Assembly: GCA_021732005.1 (NCBI GenBank)
Contig: JAKFVT010000008.1
Span: 56,531 to 120,530 of the forward strand
From: Mycobacterium sp.
GTDB taxonomy: Bacteria; Actinomycetota; Actinomycetes; Mycobacteriales; Mycobacteriaceae
DNA length: 64,000 nucleotides
Direction: 5' to 3'
Of this stretch, positions 45,740 through 54,996 are shown piece after piece. Every line of letters starts with the position of its first letter. Within the stretch, counting starts at the first letter, position 1. Position numbers and translations under genes: made by a program. A model generated the notes under the pieces. The model made no database searches, had not been told where the DNA came from, and worked only from the letters and a program-made list of their open reading frames with translations.

Positions 45740-47764
45740 TCAGCGCACGGCGTCCAATAGCCAGGGCGTCATCCATTTGACCGCGTTAGGCGTGGGGTGC
45801 ACGCCGTCGATGCGGACCTGAACACCGTTGATCTTGTTGGTGTAGATGCCGTTCGGCGCGAGCTTCTTGTTCAGATCGAGCACGGTCACGTTCTTGCGAT
45901 CCGCTACGACCCTGCGCAGCAAGGCATTCCACTGATCGACCCGGCTGGGCTGATCCTCGGGGTACAGGTTGCCGTTCGTCTGCTCGCCGTGCCGGCTGTA
46001 CGGCTCGGTCGCCACCACCACCAGCGCCCCGGTGGAGCCGAGGATGTCCAGTGCGTGCCGCAGCTCGCTCTCCAGGTACTTGTCGAAATCGGGCTGGCCG
46101 ATGTGGGCCCAGTTGCCATTCCATTTGCGGTCCACCACCTCCCAGCGCCCGATCATCATCAACACCACATCGGGCCGGTCGTGGCCGATCCGCTGCGCCC
46201 AGCGTTCCGGCCAGGCGTCGCATTCCGGTTTTTGTTCCAGGCTCTGCCCGGAGTAGCGGTAGGGCCCGCCTCGGACCAGGCCGCAGCCGATCGTGGTGCG
46301 GTCCAGGAAGCTGATGCCGGGGGTGGGCGGCAGATAGCGCATCATCGTCCACCCGATGGAGTCACCGAACACCGACACGGTGTGCGGGCGCGGGCCGGCT
46401 TGCACCGGCGCGGCCGGGCGCACCGTCTCCACCGGAGAGACCAGCGCGGCCTGGGCGATGTCGGGGCTCGACGCATCAATGCGGGTTCCGACCGGCACGA
46501 CGACGACTGCGACGGCGACGGCCGTGGCCATCGTCGCGGCGGCCAGCCGAAGCTGGGGAACGTGCACGGGTCGCCAGCGCCGGACGGGACGTTCGATGAG
46601 CCACCACGACCCGACGGCCGCGAGCAGCGTGATCGCGCAACGCGCGGCGAACAACGGGTAACCGGTCCAGCCGGTGCGCTCCCCGGTGAGCACCAGGAAC
46701 ACCGGCCAGTGCCAGAGGTACACGCCGTAGGAGACGACGCCGAGCGCCACCAGCGGCGGGGTGGCCAGTACCCACGCCACCGGCCCGTTCTGTTCGAGCG
46801 CGACCCCCGCGATCACCGCGACCGCGGCCACAGCGACGACGATCAGCAGGCCGTTGCGGAATTCGGCGGCGCTGCCGGTCGCGACGTGCGTGATCGCGGC
46901 CAGGACGGCCACCCCGGCCACCGGCACTCCACCGGCCAGCCAGCGGCCCCATCGCGACCGGATCAGCGGCCAGCCGGCCATCATCGCCGGCCAGTCCCGA
47001 ACCAGCAGTGCAGCGGCCGCGGCCCCGATCAGCAGCGCCTGCGCGCGGGTGTCGGTGCCGAAGTAGACGCGGTTGAGCGAGTCGTCGTCGGCCATCAGAA
47101 TCGCCTCGGTGGCCGATGCCGCTGTTCCGACGACGGCCAGGACCAGCACAGCCCACCGGACCGCAGTGATGGTCGGAGTCTTCTTGCGCCGGCGGGCGAT
47201 CACGGCCAGCAGCACCGCCACCGCCGCGATGAGCACCGGCCAGATCAGGTAGTACTGCTCCTCGACGCCCAGCGACCAGGTGTGTTGCAGCGGCGAGGGC
47301 GGAGCGCCCTGGCTGAAGTAGTCGGTCTGGTGCGACACGAACGCCCAGTTCGCCATCCACAGGAACGCGGCGACAGCATCATTGCGCAGGCCGCTGACGG
47401 CGTCGGGCGGGAACAGCAGGCGAGCGGCGATCACCGCCAGCACCATCAACAGCAGGGCGGGCAGCAGCCGGCGGGCACGTCGGACCCAGAACGCGCCGAG
47501 GTCGAGCTGGCCGGTACGGCCTATCTCGTCGAGCAGCAGCGAGGTGATGAGGAATCCGCTGAGCACGAAGAACACGTCGACGCCGATGAATCCACCTGCG
47601 ACACCGGGGATTCCGCTGTGTCCGATCAGAACCAGGGCGACGGCGACCCCGCGGATCCCGTTCAGCGCGGGAATTCCCGAGCCGCGGGGCCGTGGCCTGC
47701 GCAGTTGACTCGGTTGCGAGACGGGATCAACCCAGGGACTTTGCGCAAAGAAGCGCGCCGTCAC
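45740..47764 (-). CDS. AT3-SGNH membrane acyltransferase (OafA/YrhL type)
   Basis: 674 residues. An acyltransferase-3 domain with about ten membrane segments (L-N-G-I-R-G-V-A-V-A-L-V-L-I-G-H with the catalytic His; G-F-I-G-V-D-V-F-F-V-L-S-G-F-L-I; W-S-L-G-V-E-E-Q-Y-Y) is followed by an extracytoplasmic SGNH domain with F-G-D-S-I-G-W and D-G-V-H-P-T-P. Transfers acetyl or other acyl groups to an envelope glycan or glycolipid; the acceptor is unknown. GTG at 47764 chosen because GGAGG is 7 bases upstream. Confidence 0.9.
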   Translation of the reverse strand: MTARFFAQSPWVDPVSQPSQLRRPRPRGSGIPALNGIRGVAVALVLIGHSGIPGVAGGFIGVDVFFVLSGFLITSLLLDEIGRTGQLDLGAFWVRRARRLLPALLLMVLAVIAARLLFPPDAVSGLRNDAVAAFLWMANWAFVSHQTDYFSQGAPPSPLQHTWSLGVEEQYYLIWPVLIAAVAVLLAVIARRRKKTPTITAVRWAVLVLAVVGTAASATEAILMADDDSLNRVYFGTDTRAQALLIGAAAAALLVRDWPAMMAGWPLIRSRWGRWLAGGVPVAGVAVLAAITHVATGSAAEFRNGLLIVVAVAAVAVIAGVALEQNGPVAWVLATPPLVALGVVSYGVYLWHWPVFLVLTGERTGWTGYPLFAARCAITLLAAVGSWWLIERPVRRWRPVHVPQLRLAAATMATAVAVAVVVVPVGTRIDASSPDIAQAALVSPVETVRPAAPVQAGPRPHTVSVFGDSIGWTMMRYLPPTPGISFLDRTTIGCGLVRGGPYRYSGQSLEQKPECDAWPERWAQRIGHDRPDVVLMMIGRWEVVDRKWNGNWAHIGQPDFDKYLESELRHALDILGSTGALVVVATEPYSRHGEQTNGNLYPEDQPSRVDQWNALLRRVVADRKNVTVLDLNKKLAPNGIYTNKINGVQVRIDGVHPTPNAVKWMTPWLLDAVR

Positions 47765-47889
47765 ACCATGCCCTCCTAGTTCTTCAGTGGTGTGAAATCT
47801 AGTTCGCAAGCACGCCTGATCAGCGCAGGCGCGCGGTCGTTCATGTCAATTCCTTGCGGCGCCCGGCATACACTTCGGCCGGGGTGACT

Positions 47890-49458
47890 ATGACCGCCGG
47901 CATGTATCTGACGCAGGGCTTGCATCGGGCGCTGCGCGCCGCGCCGCACGACACGATGACGATCTGCGCCGGGCGCGTCCGCAGTGTCGCCGAGGTGGCC
48001 GACCGGGTGGCCCGGCTGGCCGGGGCCTTTCAGTCGCTGGGGGTCGGCGAGGGCGATCGCATCGGCATCCTGTCGCTGAATTCCGATCGCTACTCGGAGT
48101 ACCTGCTCGCGACGCCGTGGGCCGGCGCGGTGCTCAACCCGATCAACATCCGCTGGAGCGCCGCGGAGATCGCCTACAGCCTGCGCGACTCCGACACCCG
48201 CACACTGCTGATCGACGACACCTTCCTGCCGTTGCTTCCCGATTTACGGTCGCAGTCAAGTGGTTTGGTGAACGTCATCCATTGCGGCGACGGCGCCGCA
48301 CCGGACGGACTACTGAGCTACGAGGAGCTGGTGGCGGCCGGCGATCCGGCGCCCGACGCGCATCGCTGCGGCCCGGATCTGGCGGGCCTGTTCTACACCG
48401 GCGGCACCAGCGGTCACCCGAAGGGCGTCATGCTGACCCACGACAACCTGATGACCTCGGCGCTGGGGTGCCTGGCGTCCGGGTTGTTCCTGACCTCGGG
48501 TGGACCGCTGCTGCATGCCGCACCGATGTTCCACCTCGCGGATCTGGCGATCTGGCTGGCCCAGGTCTGCCGGGGCGGCACCCACGTCTTCATCCCGGCG
48601 TTCCGGCCGGACTGGGTGCTCGAGGCCGTGCAGACGCACCGGATCACCGACCTGCTGCTGGTGCCGACGATGGTGCAGATGCTGGTCGACGACCCCGCGG
48701 TGGACGACCATGACACCAGCAGCCTGCAGGCGGTGCTGTACGGCGGATCGCCGATCTCGGCCGCGCTGCTGGAACGGGCCGCGGTGCGGCTGCCCACCGC
48801 GTCGTTCGTGCAGGCCTACGGCATGACCGAGGTCTCCCCCGTCGCCACCTTGCTGGCGCCGCAGGACCACCACGACCCGACCCTGCGCCGGTCCGGTGGG
48901 CGTGCCGCGCCGCACTCGGAGGTCCGCATCGTCGGCGAGGACGGCACCGAGCTGCCCCCGGGCGAAGTCGGTGAGATCACGGTGCGCGGGGGCCACGTGA
49001 TGGCCGGGTACTGGGGCAAACCCGAGGAGACTGCCGCCGCCCTGAAGGGCGGCTGGATGCATACCGGCGACGCCGGCTACCTGGACGAACGCGGCTACGT
49101 GTTCATCGTCGACCGCATCAAGGACATGATCGTGTCCGGCGGGGAGAACGTGTACTCCGTCGAGGTGGAGAACGCGCTGGCGCGCCACCCCGCTGTCGCG
49201 ACGTGTGCGGTCATCGGCGTTCCCGACGAACGGTGGGGTGAGCGGGTGCACGCCGTGGTGGTGCTGGCCGCCGGACAGGCCGACCACGACGACCTGGCTG
49301 AGGACTTGCGGGAGTTCTGCAAGACGCTCATCGGCGGTTACAAGATCCCGCGCAGCGTCGAGGTCGTCGACGCACTGCCGGTGTCGGCGGCGGGCAAAGT
49401 CCTCAAACGCGAACTGCGAGCCAAGTTCTGGAGCGCATCGGACCGCTCGGTCAGCTGA
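47890..49458 (+). CDS. Acyl-CoA synthetase (FadD-type, AMP-forming)
   Basis: 522 residues. ATP loop Y-T-G-G-T-S-G-H-P-K-G-V, Q-A-Y-G-M-T-E-V-S-P, H-T-G-D-A-G-Y and the C-terminal catalytic Lys in A-A-G-K-V-L-K-R-E-L. Activates a carboxylic acid to its CoA thioester; chain length not predictable. ATG at 47890; a GTG at 47884 is also in frame and a TACACT -10 lies 9 bases before that, suggesting a very short leader. Confidence 0.88.
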   Translation: MTAGMYLTQGLHRALRAAPHDTMTICAGRVRSVAEVADRVARLAGAFQSLGVGEGDRIGILSLNSDRYSEYLLATPWAGAVLNPINIRWSAAEIAYSLRDSDTRTLLIDDTFLPLLPDLRSQSSGLVNVIHCGDGAAPDGLLSYEELVAAGDPAPDAHRCGPDLAGLFYTGGTSGHPKGVMLTHDNLMTSALGCLASGLFLTSGGPLLHAAPMFHLADLAIWLAQVCRGGTHVFIPAFRPDWVLEAVQTHRITDLLLVPTMVQMLVDDPAVDDHDTSSLQAVLYGGSPISAALLERAAVRLPTASFVQAYGMTEVSPVATLLAPQDHHDPTLRRSGGRAAPHSEVRIVGEDGTELPPGEVGEITVRGGHVMAGYWGKPEETAAALKGGWMHTGDAGYLDERGYVFIVDRIKDMIVSGGENVYSVEVENALARHPAVATCAVIGVPDERWGERVHAVVVLAAGQADHDDLAEDLREFCKTLIGGYKIPRSVEVVDALPVSAAGKVLKRELRAKFWSASDRSVS

Positions 49459-49461
49459 GCC

Positions 49462-49626
49462 TCAACAGCGCGTCATGTCCCGGTCGACGATCTTGGGGCG
49501 CTGTGGCGCCTCGGGGAGCAGCTGGTCGAGGGTCAGCATCAGGCCGGCGACCGCGCCGGACAGCTGCGCGGCGACCAGCTCAGACACTCCCCGGCGCGCG
49601 GGAGCCTGAGAACTGCTGATCTTCAT
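49462..49626 (-). CDS. Possible small protein, 54 residues
   Basis: M-K-I-S-S-S-Q-A-P-A-R-R-G-V-S-E-L-V-A then a helix-prone A-A-Q-L-S-G-A-V-A-G-L-M-L-T-L-D-Q-L-L and a charged tail ending R-D-M-T-R-C. Supported mainly by a perfect 16-bp palindrome 19 bases upstream and an AT-rich TTTAAA between the two; there is no Shine-Dalgarno sequence. It ends 4 bases from the convergent synthetase gene. Function unknown. Confidence 0.5.
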   Translation of the reverse strand: MKISSSQAPARRGVSELVAAQLSGAVAGLMLTLDQLLPEAPQRPKIVDRDMTRC

Positions 49627-49645
49627 GGCGCTTTAAATACCCCGT

Positions 49646-49661
49646 GCTTGCAATTGCAAGC
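49646..49661 (-). promoter_or_regulatory. Perfect 16-bp palindrome, operator candidate
   Basis: GCTTGCAATTGCAAGC is fully self-complementary. It lies between the aldehyde dehydrogenase stop and the 54-residue ORF, upstream of the latter. The binding protein is unknown. Confidence 0.6.
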
Positions 49662-49683
49662 GTGAAGCGCGCCACAGTTAGCA

Positions 49684-51168
49684 CTACTTGGTCAGCGCAA
49701 TGTACTTGGTGTCCAGGTACTCGTCGATGCCTTCGATACCGCCCTCGCGACCGAAGCCGGATTCCTTGACACCACCGAACGGCGCGGCCGGGTCCGAGAT
49801 CACGCCCCGGTTCACCCCGACCATGCCGGACTCGATCGCCTCGGCGACCCGCAGCGCCCGGTCCAGCGACTCGGTGTAGATGTAGGCCGCCAGCCCGTAT
49901 TCGGTGTTGTTGGCTGCGGCGACGCCGTCCTCCTCGGTGTCGAAGCCGATGATCGGCGCGACGGGCCCGAACACCTCCTCGGTGAGGATTCGCGCGTTCG
50001 GCGGGATGTCGGTGAGGACGGTGGCCGGGTAGAAGTTGCCGGGGCCGCCGGGCGCCTCGCCGCCGAGGGCGACCTTCGCCCCCTTGTCGACGGCGTCGTT
50101 GACGAGTTCCTGAACCTTGTTCAACTGCTTGGTGTTGATCAGCGGACCCAGCTTGCTCGACGGGTCCAGCCCGTTGCCCAGGTTGACCTCGGCCATGCGC
50201 TTGACGAACTTGTCGGTGAATTCCTCGATCACGGCGTTGGCGACGTGGATGCGGTTGGCCGCGGTGCAGGCCTCGCCGCCGTTGCGCATCTTGGCCAGCA
50301 TCGCGCCGTCGACCGCGGCGTCGACGTCGGCGTCGTCGAAGACCACGAAGGGCGCGTTGCCGCCCAATTCCATCGAGGTGCGCAGCAGTTTGTCCGCCGA
50401 CTGCGCGACCAACGCCTTGCCGACGCCGGTGGAGCCGGTGAACGTCAGCTTGCGCAACCGGCCGTCGTCGATCAGCGCCTTGGTGACCTCACCGGGCCGG
50501 CTCGTGGGCAGGATCGACAGCACACCCTCGGGCAGACCGGCCTCGGCCATCAGTTTGGCCAGCAGCAGCATGGTCAGCGGGGTCTCCTGGGCCGGCTTGA
50601 TGATCATGGTGCAGCCGGCCGCAAACGCGGGCCCGATCTTGCGGGTTCCCATGGCCAGCGGGAAGTTCCACGGCGTGATCGCGTAACAGGGGCCGACGGG
50701 TTGCTTGGTGACGATGATCCGGCCGGTACCGGCAGGCGACGGGGTGTACCGGCCGCCGATGCGCACCGCCTCCTCGGCGAACCAGCGGAAGAACTCGGCG
50801 CCGTACTTGACCTCACCCATGCTCTCGGCGACGACCTTGCCCATCTCCAGGGTCATCAGCGCGGCGAGATCGTCGGCGCGGTCGATGATCGTCTCGAACA
50901 CCGAACGCAGGATCTCCCCACGATCCCGCGCCGGGGTGGCTGCCCACTGCGCCTGCACCGCGCACGCGGCATCGAGCGCGGCGACGGCGTCCGCGGCGGT
51001 GGCGTCGGCCACCGTCGCGATGACCTTGTCGTTCGACGGGTCGAAGACCTCGAAGGTGGACGACCCCGGCCGCTCTTTTCCGCCGATCCACAAACCCGTG
51101 GGAACCGACGACAACAGCCGTTCAATGTCTGGGGTGCTCATACCTCCATCATGTACACCTTTGGTCAC
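49684..51168 (-). CDS. NAD(P)-dependent succinate-semialdehyde/aldehyde dehydrogenase
   Basis: 494 residues. Active-site Glu in M-E-L-G-G-N-A-P and Cys in G-E-A-C-T-A-A-N-R; cofactor loop G-S-T-G-V-G. Closest to GabD-type succinate-semialdehyde dehydrogenases, which feed the TCA cycle. A TAGCGT -10 element ends 6 bases before the GTG at 51168, so the mRNA is probably leaderless from there; the ATG at 51141 has GGAGG touching it, too close to serve. Confidence 0.88.
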   Translation of the reverse strand: MTKGVHDGGMSTPDIERLLSSVPTGLWIGGKERPGSSTFEVFDPSNDKVIATVADATAADAVAALDAACAVQAQWAATPARDRGEILRSVFETIIDRADDLAALMTLEMGKVVAESMGEVKYGAEFFRWFAEEAVRIGGRYTPSPAGTGRIIVTKQPVGPCYAITPWNFPLAMGTRKIGPAFAAGCTMIIKPAQETPLTMLLLAKLMAEAGLPEGVLSILPTSRPGEVTKALIDDGRLRKLTFTGSTGVGKALVAQSADKLLRTSMELGGNAPFVVFDDADVDAAVDGAMLAKMRNGGEACTAANRIHVANAVIEEFTDKFVKRMAEVNLGNGLDPSSKLGPLINTKQLNKVQELVNDAVDKGAKVALGGEAPGGPGNFYPATVLTDIPPNARILTEEVFGPVAPIIGFDTEEDGVAAANNTEYGLAAYIYTESLDRALRVAEAIESGMVGVNRGVISDPAAPFGGVKESGFGREGGIEGIDEYLDTKYIALTK

Positions 51169-51174
51169 CTCGTC

Positions 51175-51184
51175 ACGCTAGGGT
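51175..51184. promoter_or_regulatory. Overlapping divergent -10 elements (dehydrogenase and pgi)
   Basis: TAGCGT on the minus strand (51180-51175) and TAGGGT on the plus strand (51179-51184) share two base pairs. They end 6 and 7 bases before GTG 51168 and ATG 51192, so both genes look leaderless and only one polymerase could sit there at a time. Confidence 0.6.
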
Positions 51185-51191
51185 CGAACGA

Positions 51192-52841
51192 ATGACTGGA
51201 GACATTTCCGCCACGCCTGAATGGAACGCGCTGAGTCGCCACCACGACCAGATCGCCGGGAAGCACCTCCGCGAGTTTTTCCACGAAGATCCCGCCCGCG
51301 GGCGCGAGCTCACGCTGACCGTCGGCGACATGTACATCGACTACAGCAAGCACCGCGTCACCCGGGAGACGCTGTCGCTGCTGGTCGATCTCGCCCGCGC
51401 CGCCAACCTCGAACAGCACCGCGACGCGATGCTGTCCGGCCAGCACATCAACACCTCTGAGGACCGTGCGGTGCTGCACACCGCGCTGCGTCTGCCGCGC
51501 GACGCCACCCTGGAGGTGGACGGCCAGAACGTGGTCGCCGACGTGCACCAGGTCCTTGACGCGATGGGCGACTTCACCGACCGGCTGCGCAGCGGCGAGT
51601 GGACCGGCGCCACCGGCGAGCGGATAAAGACCGTCGTCAACATCGGCATCGGCGGCTCGGATCTGGGCCCGGTGATGGTGTATCAGGCGTTGCGGCACTA
51701 CGCCGATGCCGGCATCTCGGCGCGGTTCGTGTCCAACGTCGACCCTGCCGACCTGGTCGCCAAGCTCGACGGACTCGACCCCGCCACAACGCTTTTCATC
51801 ATCGCCTCCAAGACGTTCTCGACGCTGGAGACACTGACCAACGCGACCGCCGCCCGGCGCTGGCTCACCGACGCACTCGGTGACGCCGCGGTGTCGAAGC
51901 ACTTCGTGGCGGTGTCGACGAACAAGAAGCTGGTGGACAGCTTCGGCATCAACACCGCCAATATGTTCGGCTTCTGGGATTGGGTGGGCGGCCGATACTC
52001 GGTGGATTCGGCGATCGGCCTGTCGGTGATGGCGGTGATCGGTCGGGAGGCGTTCGCCGACTTCCTGTCTGGTTTCCACATCGTCGACCGTCACTTTGCC
52101 ACTGCCCCTTTGGAATCCAATGCGCCGGTGCTGCTCGGACTGATCGGCCTGTGGTATTCGGACTTCTTCGGCGCCGAGACACGCGCGGTGCTGCCGTACT
52201 CGAATGACCTGTCCCGGTTCGCGGCGTATCTGCAGCAGCTGACGATGGAGTCCAACGGCAAATCGGTGAAATCGGACGGGACCCCTGTAACGACTCAGAC
52301 CGGCGAGATCTTCTGGGGCGAACCGGGAACCAACGGCCAGCACGCGTTCTACCAACTGCTGCACCAGGGCACCCGGCTGGTGCCCGCCGACTTCATCGGG
52401 TTCTCGGAACCCACCGACGACCTACCGACCGCCGACGGGTCGGGCAGCATGCACGATCTGCTGATGAGCAACTTCTTCGCCCAGACCCAGGTGCTGGCGT
52501 TCGGCAAGACAGCCGAGGAGATCGCCGCCGAAGGGACCCCGGAAAATGTGGTGCCGCACAAGGTGATGCCGGGCAACCGGCCGAGCACGTCGATCCTGGC
52601 GGATCGGTTGACCCCGTCGGTGGTGGGCCAGCTGATCGCGCTCTACGAGCATCAGGTGTTCACCGAAGGCGTGATCTGGGGTATCGACTCGTTCGACCAG
52701 TGGGGCGTCGAGCTGGGCAAGACTCAGGCGAAGGCGCTGCTCGGGGTGATCACCAGCGACGGCTCGCCGCCCAAGCAGACCGACAGCTCGACCGACGAGC
52801 TGGTGCGCCGATATCGCGAGGAGCGCGGCCGGACTCGCTAG
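51192..52841 (+). CDS. pgi: Glucose-6-phosphate isomerase
   Basis: 549 residues. Interconverts glucose-6-P and fructose-6-P. Signature G-I-G-G-S-D-L-G-P near 155, catalytic Glu and loop in [15 protein letters not shown], and Q-W-G-V-E-L-G-K near the end. Equivalent of Rv0946c (553 residues). Start ATG sits at the predicted transcription start. Confidence 0.97.
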   Translation: MTGDISATPEWNALSRHHDQIAGKHLREFFHEDPARGRELTLTVGDMYIDYSKHRVTRETLSLLVDLARAANLEQHRDAMLSGQHINTSEDRAVLHTALRLPRDATLEVDGQNVVADVHQVLDAMGDFTDRLRSGEWTGATGERIKTVVNIGIGGSDLGPVMVYQALRHYADAGISARFVSNVDPADLVAKLDGLDPATTLFIIASKTFSTLETLTNATAARRWLTDALGDAAVSKHFVAVSTNKKLVDSFGINTANMFGFWDWVGGRYSVDSAIGLSVMAVIGREAFADFLSGFHIVDRHFATAPLESNAPVLLGLIGLWYSDFFGAETRAVLPYSNDLSRFAAYLQQLTMESNGKSVKSDGTPVTTQTGEIFWGEPGTNGQHAFYQLLHQGTRLVPADFIGFSEPTDDLPTADGSGSMHDLLMSNFFAQTQVLAFGKTAEEIAAEGTPENVVPHKVMPGNRPSTSILADRLTPSVVGQLIALYEHQVFTEGVIWGIDSFDQWGVELGKTQAKALLGVITSDGSPPKQTDSSTDELVRRYREERGRTR

Positions 52842-52848
52842 CGATTTC

Positions 52849-52885
52849 GGCGCGGAAGCGTTCGCTGAGCGACGGTTTCCGCGCC
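52849..52885. terminator. Bidirectional terminator after pgi and the SDR gene
   Basis: GGCGCGGAA pairs with TTCCGCGCC, with a second stem TCGCT/AGCGA inside, between the two convergent genes. Confidence 0.75.
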
Positions 52886-52893
52886 CAAGTCAC

Positions 52894-53643
52894 CTAGGCG
52901 AACAGCTTGGTGAACCGGGTCGGCACGACCTTCATCAGCGCCACCAGCGGAATCCACGGCCACCTGGGCACGATCGCCCGCCCTGGTTCCCGCTCGATGG
53001 CCGAGACGATCTTGCACACGCCGGTGTCGGTGTCGACCATGAGCATGGTGGTCTTCGATTTCGCGGTCATCTCCGACTCGATGTAACCGGGTTCGATGAC
53101 GGTGACTCTGATTGGGCCAGAAGCATATTCGGCCCGCAAGGACTCACCCAGCGAACTCAGCCCGGCCTTGCTCGCCGCGTAGGCGGCCTTGACGCCGGGA
53201 ACCCCGCGGTTGCCCATCACACTCGACATCAGCACCAGATGTCCCGAACCCGCTGCCCTGAACATCGCCAGCGCCGCTTCGATCTGCACCAGCGCCGAGA
53301 CCAGGTTGGTCTCGATGGTGGCCTTGTTGGCCCACAACTTGCCGCAGCCGAGCGGGGCGCCCTTGCCGATCCCGGCGTTGACGATGACCCGGTCGATGCC
53401 GCCGAGTTGACCGGAGAGTTCGGCGAACACTTCTGGCACCCGGTCGTGGTCGTCGACGTCGAGGGCCGCGACGGCAACCGTGATGTTCGGGTGTCGCCTG
53501 ACCAGTTCGGTCTTCAGTTCGTCGAGGCGGTCCAGACGGCGCGCGCACAACGCCAGATCGCGGCCCTCGGCCGCGAACGCGCGAGCCATCCCGGCCCCGA
53601 GTCCGGAACTCGCACCGGTGATGAGGATCTTCTGTCTGGCCAC
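52894..53643 (-). CDS. Short-chain dehydrogenase/reductase (Rv0945 equivalent)
   Basis: 249 residues, classical SDR: cofactor loop T-G-A-S-S-G-L-G-A-G-M, N-A-G-I, and catalytic Ser with Y-A-A-S-K. Arg after the second strand (C-A-R-R) suggests NADPH. Substrate unknown. Third gene of a compact run with the glycosylase and the holin-like gene (9-base gaps). Confidence 0.9.
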   Translation of the reverse strand: MARQKILITGASSGLGAGMARAFAAEGRDLALCARRLDRLDELKTELVRRHPNITVAVAALDVDDHDRVPEVFAELSGQLGGIDRVIVNAGIGKGAPLGCGKLWANKATIETNLVSALVQIEAALAMFRAAGSGHLVLMSSVMGNRGVPGVKAAYAASKAGLSSLGESLRAEYASGPIRVTVIEPGYIESEMTAKSKTTMLMVDTDTGVCKIVSAIEREPGRAIVPRWPWIPLVALMKVVPTRFTKLFA

Positions 53644-53652
53644 AGGGTCAGG

Positions 53653-54516
53653 TTATTTGAGCAGCTTCGACATCCGTCTATCGGCCAGCACCTTGCCTCC
53701 GGTCTGACACGTCGGGCAGTACTGAAACGACTTGTCGACGAAGGACACCTCACGCACGGTGTCACCGCACACCGGGCAGGGCAACCCGGTGCGGGCATGT
53801 ACCCGCAGTCCAGATCGCTTCTCTCCCTTGAGGGTTGCGGCCTGCTGCCCCACCGAACGCTGCACGGCGTCGGTCAGAACGGTGATCATCGCGTTGTGCA
53901 GAGCGCCGAGTTGTGCGGCGGTGAGCTTGTTGGCCGTCGCGAACGGCGACAGTTTCGCGACGTGCAGGATCTCGTCGCTGTAGGCGTTGCCTATTCCGGC
54001 GATCACCTTCTGGTCGGTGATCACCGTCTTGATCCGCCCACCGTGCGGCTTGAGAATGTCCGCGAGCTGTTCGGGGCCGATCTCAAGCGCGTCGGGTCCC
54101 AGCGTTGCGATGCCGGGCACCTTGGCCGGGTCGTCGACGATCCACACCGCGAGTCGCTTCTGGGTGCCGGCCTCGGTCAGGTCGAAACCGGGGGCCTCGC
54201 CGGGCGTTCCGAGGTGTACCCGCAGGCCGATCGGACCCTTGCCCGGCTTCAGCGGTGCAGCCGCGAGCTTGTCGCTCCACTTCAGCCAGCCTGCCCTGGA
54301 CAGATGGGTGATCAGCCACAGCCCACCGGCCTGCATACCGAGGTACTTGCCCCAGCGGGCCGCGCCCGTCACGGGTTGTCCGTGCAGCGCCGTCGGCGGC
54401 GGGTCGAACGTCTTCAGCACCGACAGCGCCGCGATGTCGACGCGCCCGACCGTCTGGCCGACCGCGTGCCGGCGCAGGTGGTCGGCGAGGGCCTCGACTT
54501 CGGGCAGTTCGGGCAT
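53653..54516 (-). CDS. Fpg/Nei-family DNA glycosylase, full length
   Basis: 287 residues. Starts M-P-E-L-P-E-V-E, giving the catalytic Pro2 and Glu3; H2TH region G-I-G-N-A-Y-S-D-E-I-L; C-terminal zinc finger C-P-V-C ... C-P-T-C. Excises oxidised bases. M. tuberculosis Rv0944 at this position is only about 158 residues, a truncated form, so the complete gene here is informative about the ancestral state. Confidence 0.92.
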   Translation of the reverse strand: MPELPEVEALADHLRRHAVGQTVGRVDIAALSVLKTFDPPPTALHGQPVTGAARWGKYLGMQAGGLWLITHLSRAGWLKWSDKLAAAPLKPGKGPIGLRVHLGTPGEAPGFDLTEAGTQKRLAVWIVDDPAKVPGIATLGPDALEIGPEQLADILKPHGGRIKTVITDQKVIAGIGNAYSDEILHVAKLSPFATANKLTAAQLGALHNAMITVLTDAVQRSVGQQAATLKGEKRSGLRVHARTGLPCPVCGDTVREVSFVDKSFQYCPTCQTGGKVLADRRMSKLLK

Positions 54517-54525
54517 ACGTTCAGG

Positions 54526-54918
54526 TTAGCGGCGGTCGGCGTCACGCAACGGAAGCGAGAACAGCCATCCCACGATCGACAGCGCGATCGCCGCCCAGAT
54601 GGCGGTCCACCAGAACTGGTCGATCTGCAGTCCCCAGTGCGTGGTGTGGTCGGTGATCCAGGCGGTGATCCACAACATCAGCGCATTGATCACGACATGA
54701 AACAGCCCGAGCGTGAGGATGTACAGCGGTATCGACAAGATCTGCACGACGGGTTTGATGATCGCGTTCACCACGCCGAAGACGATCGCGACGACCAGCA
54801 CGATGCCGACCCGCTGCAGTGCGGTGTCACCGCCGACGAAGCGGATTCCGGGCACGATCAACGTCACGACCCACAGCGCAAGCCCGGTCACCGCGGCGCG
54901 GAGGAGGAACGGTCCCAT
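54526..54918 (-). CDS. Phage-holin-like family IV membrane protein
   Basis: 130 residues with four membrane segments and the family pattern V-V-N-A-I-I-K-P-V-V and P-L-Y-I-L-T-L-G-L-F. Such proteins are common in bacteria and usually not phage-borne; function unknown. ATG at 54918; leads into the glycosylase gene 9 bases on. Confidence 0.85.
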   Translation of the reverse strand: MGPFLLRAAVTGLALWVVTLIVPGIRFVGGDTALQRVGIVLVVAIVFGVVNAIIKPVVQILSIPLYILTLGLFHVVINALMLWITAWITDHTTHWGLQIDQFWWTAIWAAIALSIVGWLFSLPLRDADRR

Positions 54919-54943
54919 GCGGGGATTCTCGCAGACTTCGCCC

Positions 54944-54990
54944 GACGACGATGCAGAGCGAGGAACGAGCGATGAGGAGGAGTCGGGCAA
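54944..54990. repeat. REP-like intergenic element
   Basis: Contains GACGATGCAGAGCG and GCGATGAGGAGGAG separated by a short link, a sequence I recall from many mycobacterial intergenic regions. It fills the gap between cobF and the holin-like gene. Confidence 0.45.
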
Positions 54991-54996
54991 TCGGGA

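Noticed and set aside
45797..47779. 660-codon open frame on the plus strand
   Set aside because: It is the mirror of the acyltransferase gene on the minus strand. Its translation is rich in His, Arg and Gln with no domain, as expected for an antisense frame of high-GC coding DNA.
54526..54918. Holin-like gene as evidence for a prophage
   Set aside because: No other phage genes nearby; this family is chromosomal in many bacteria.
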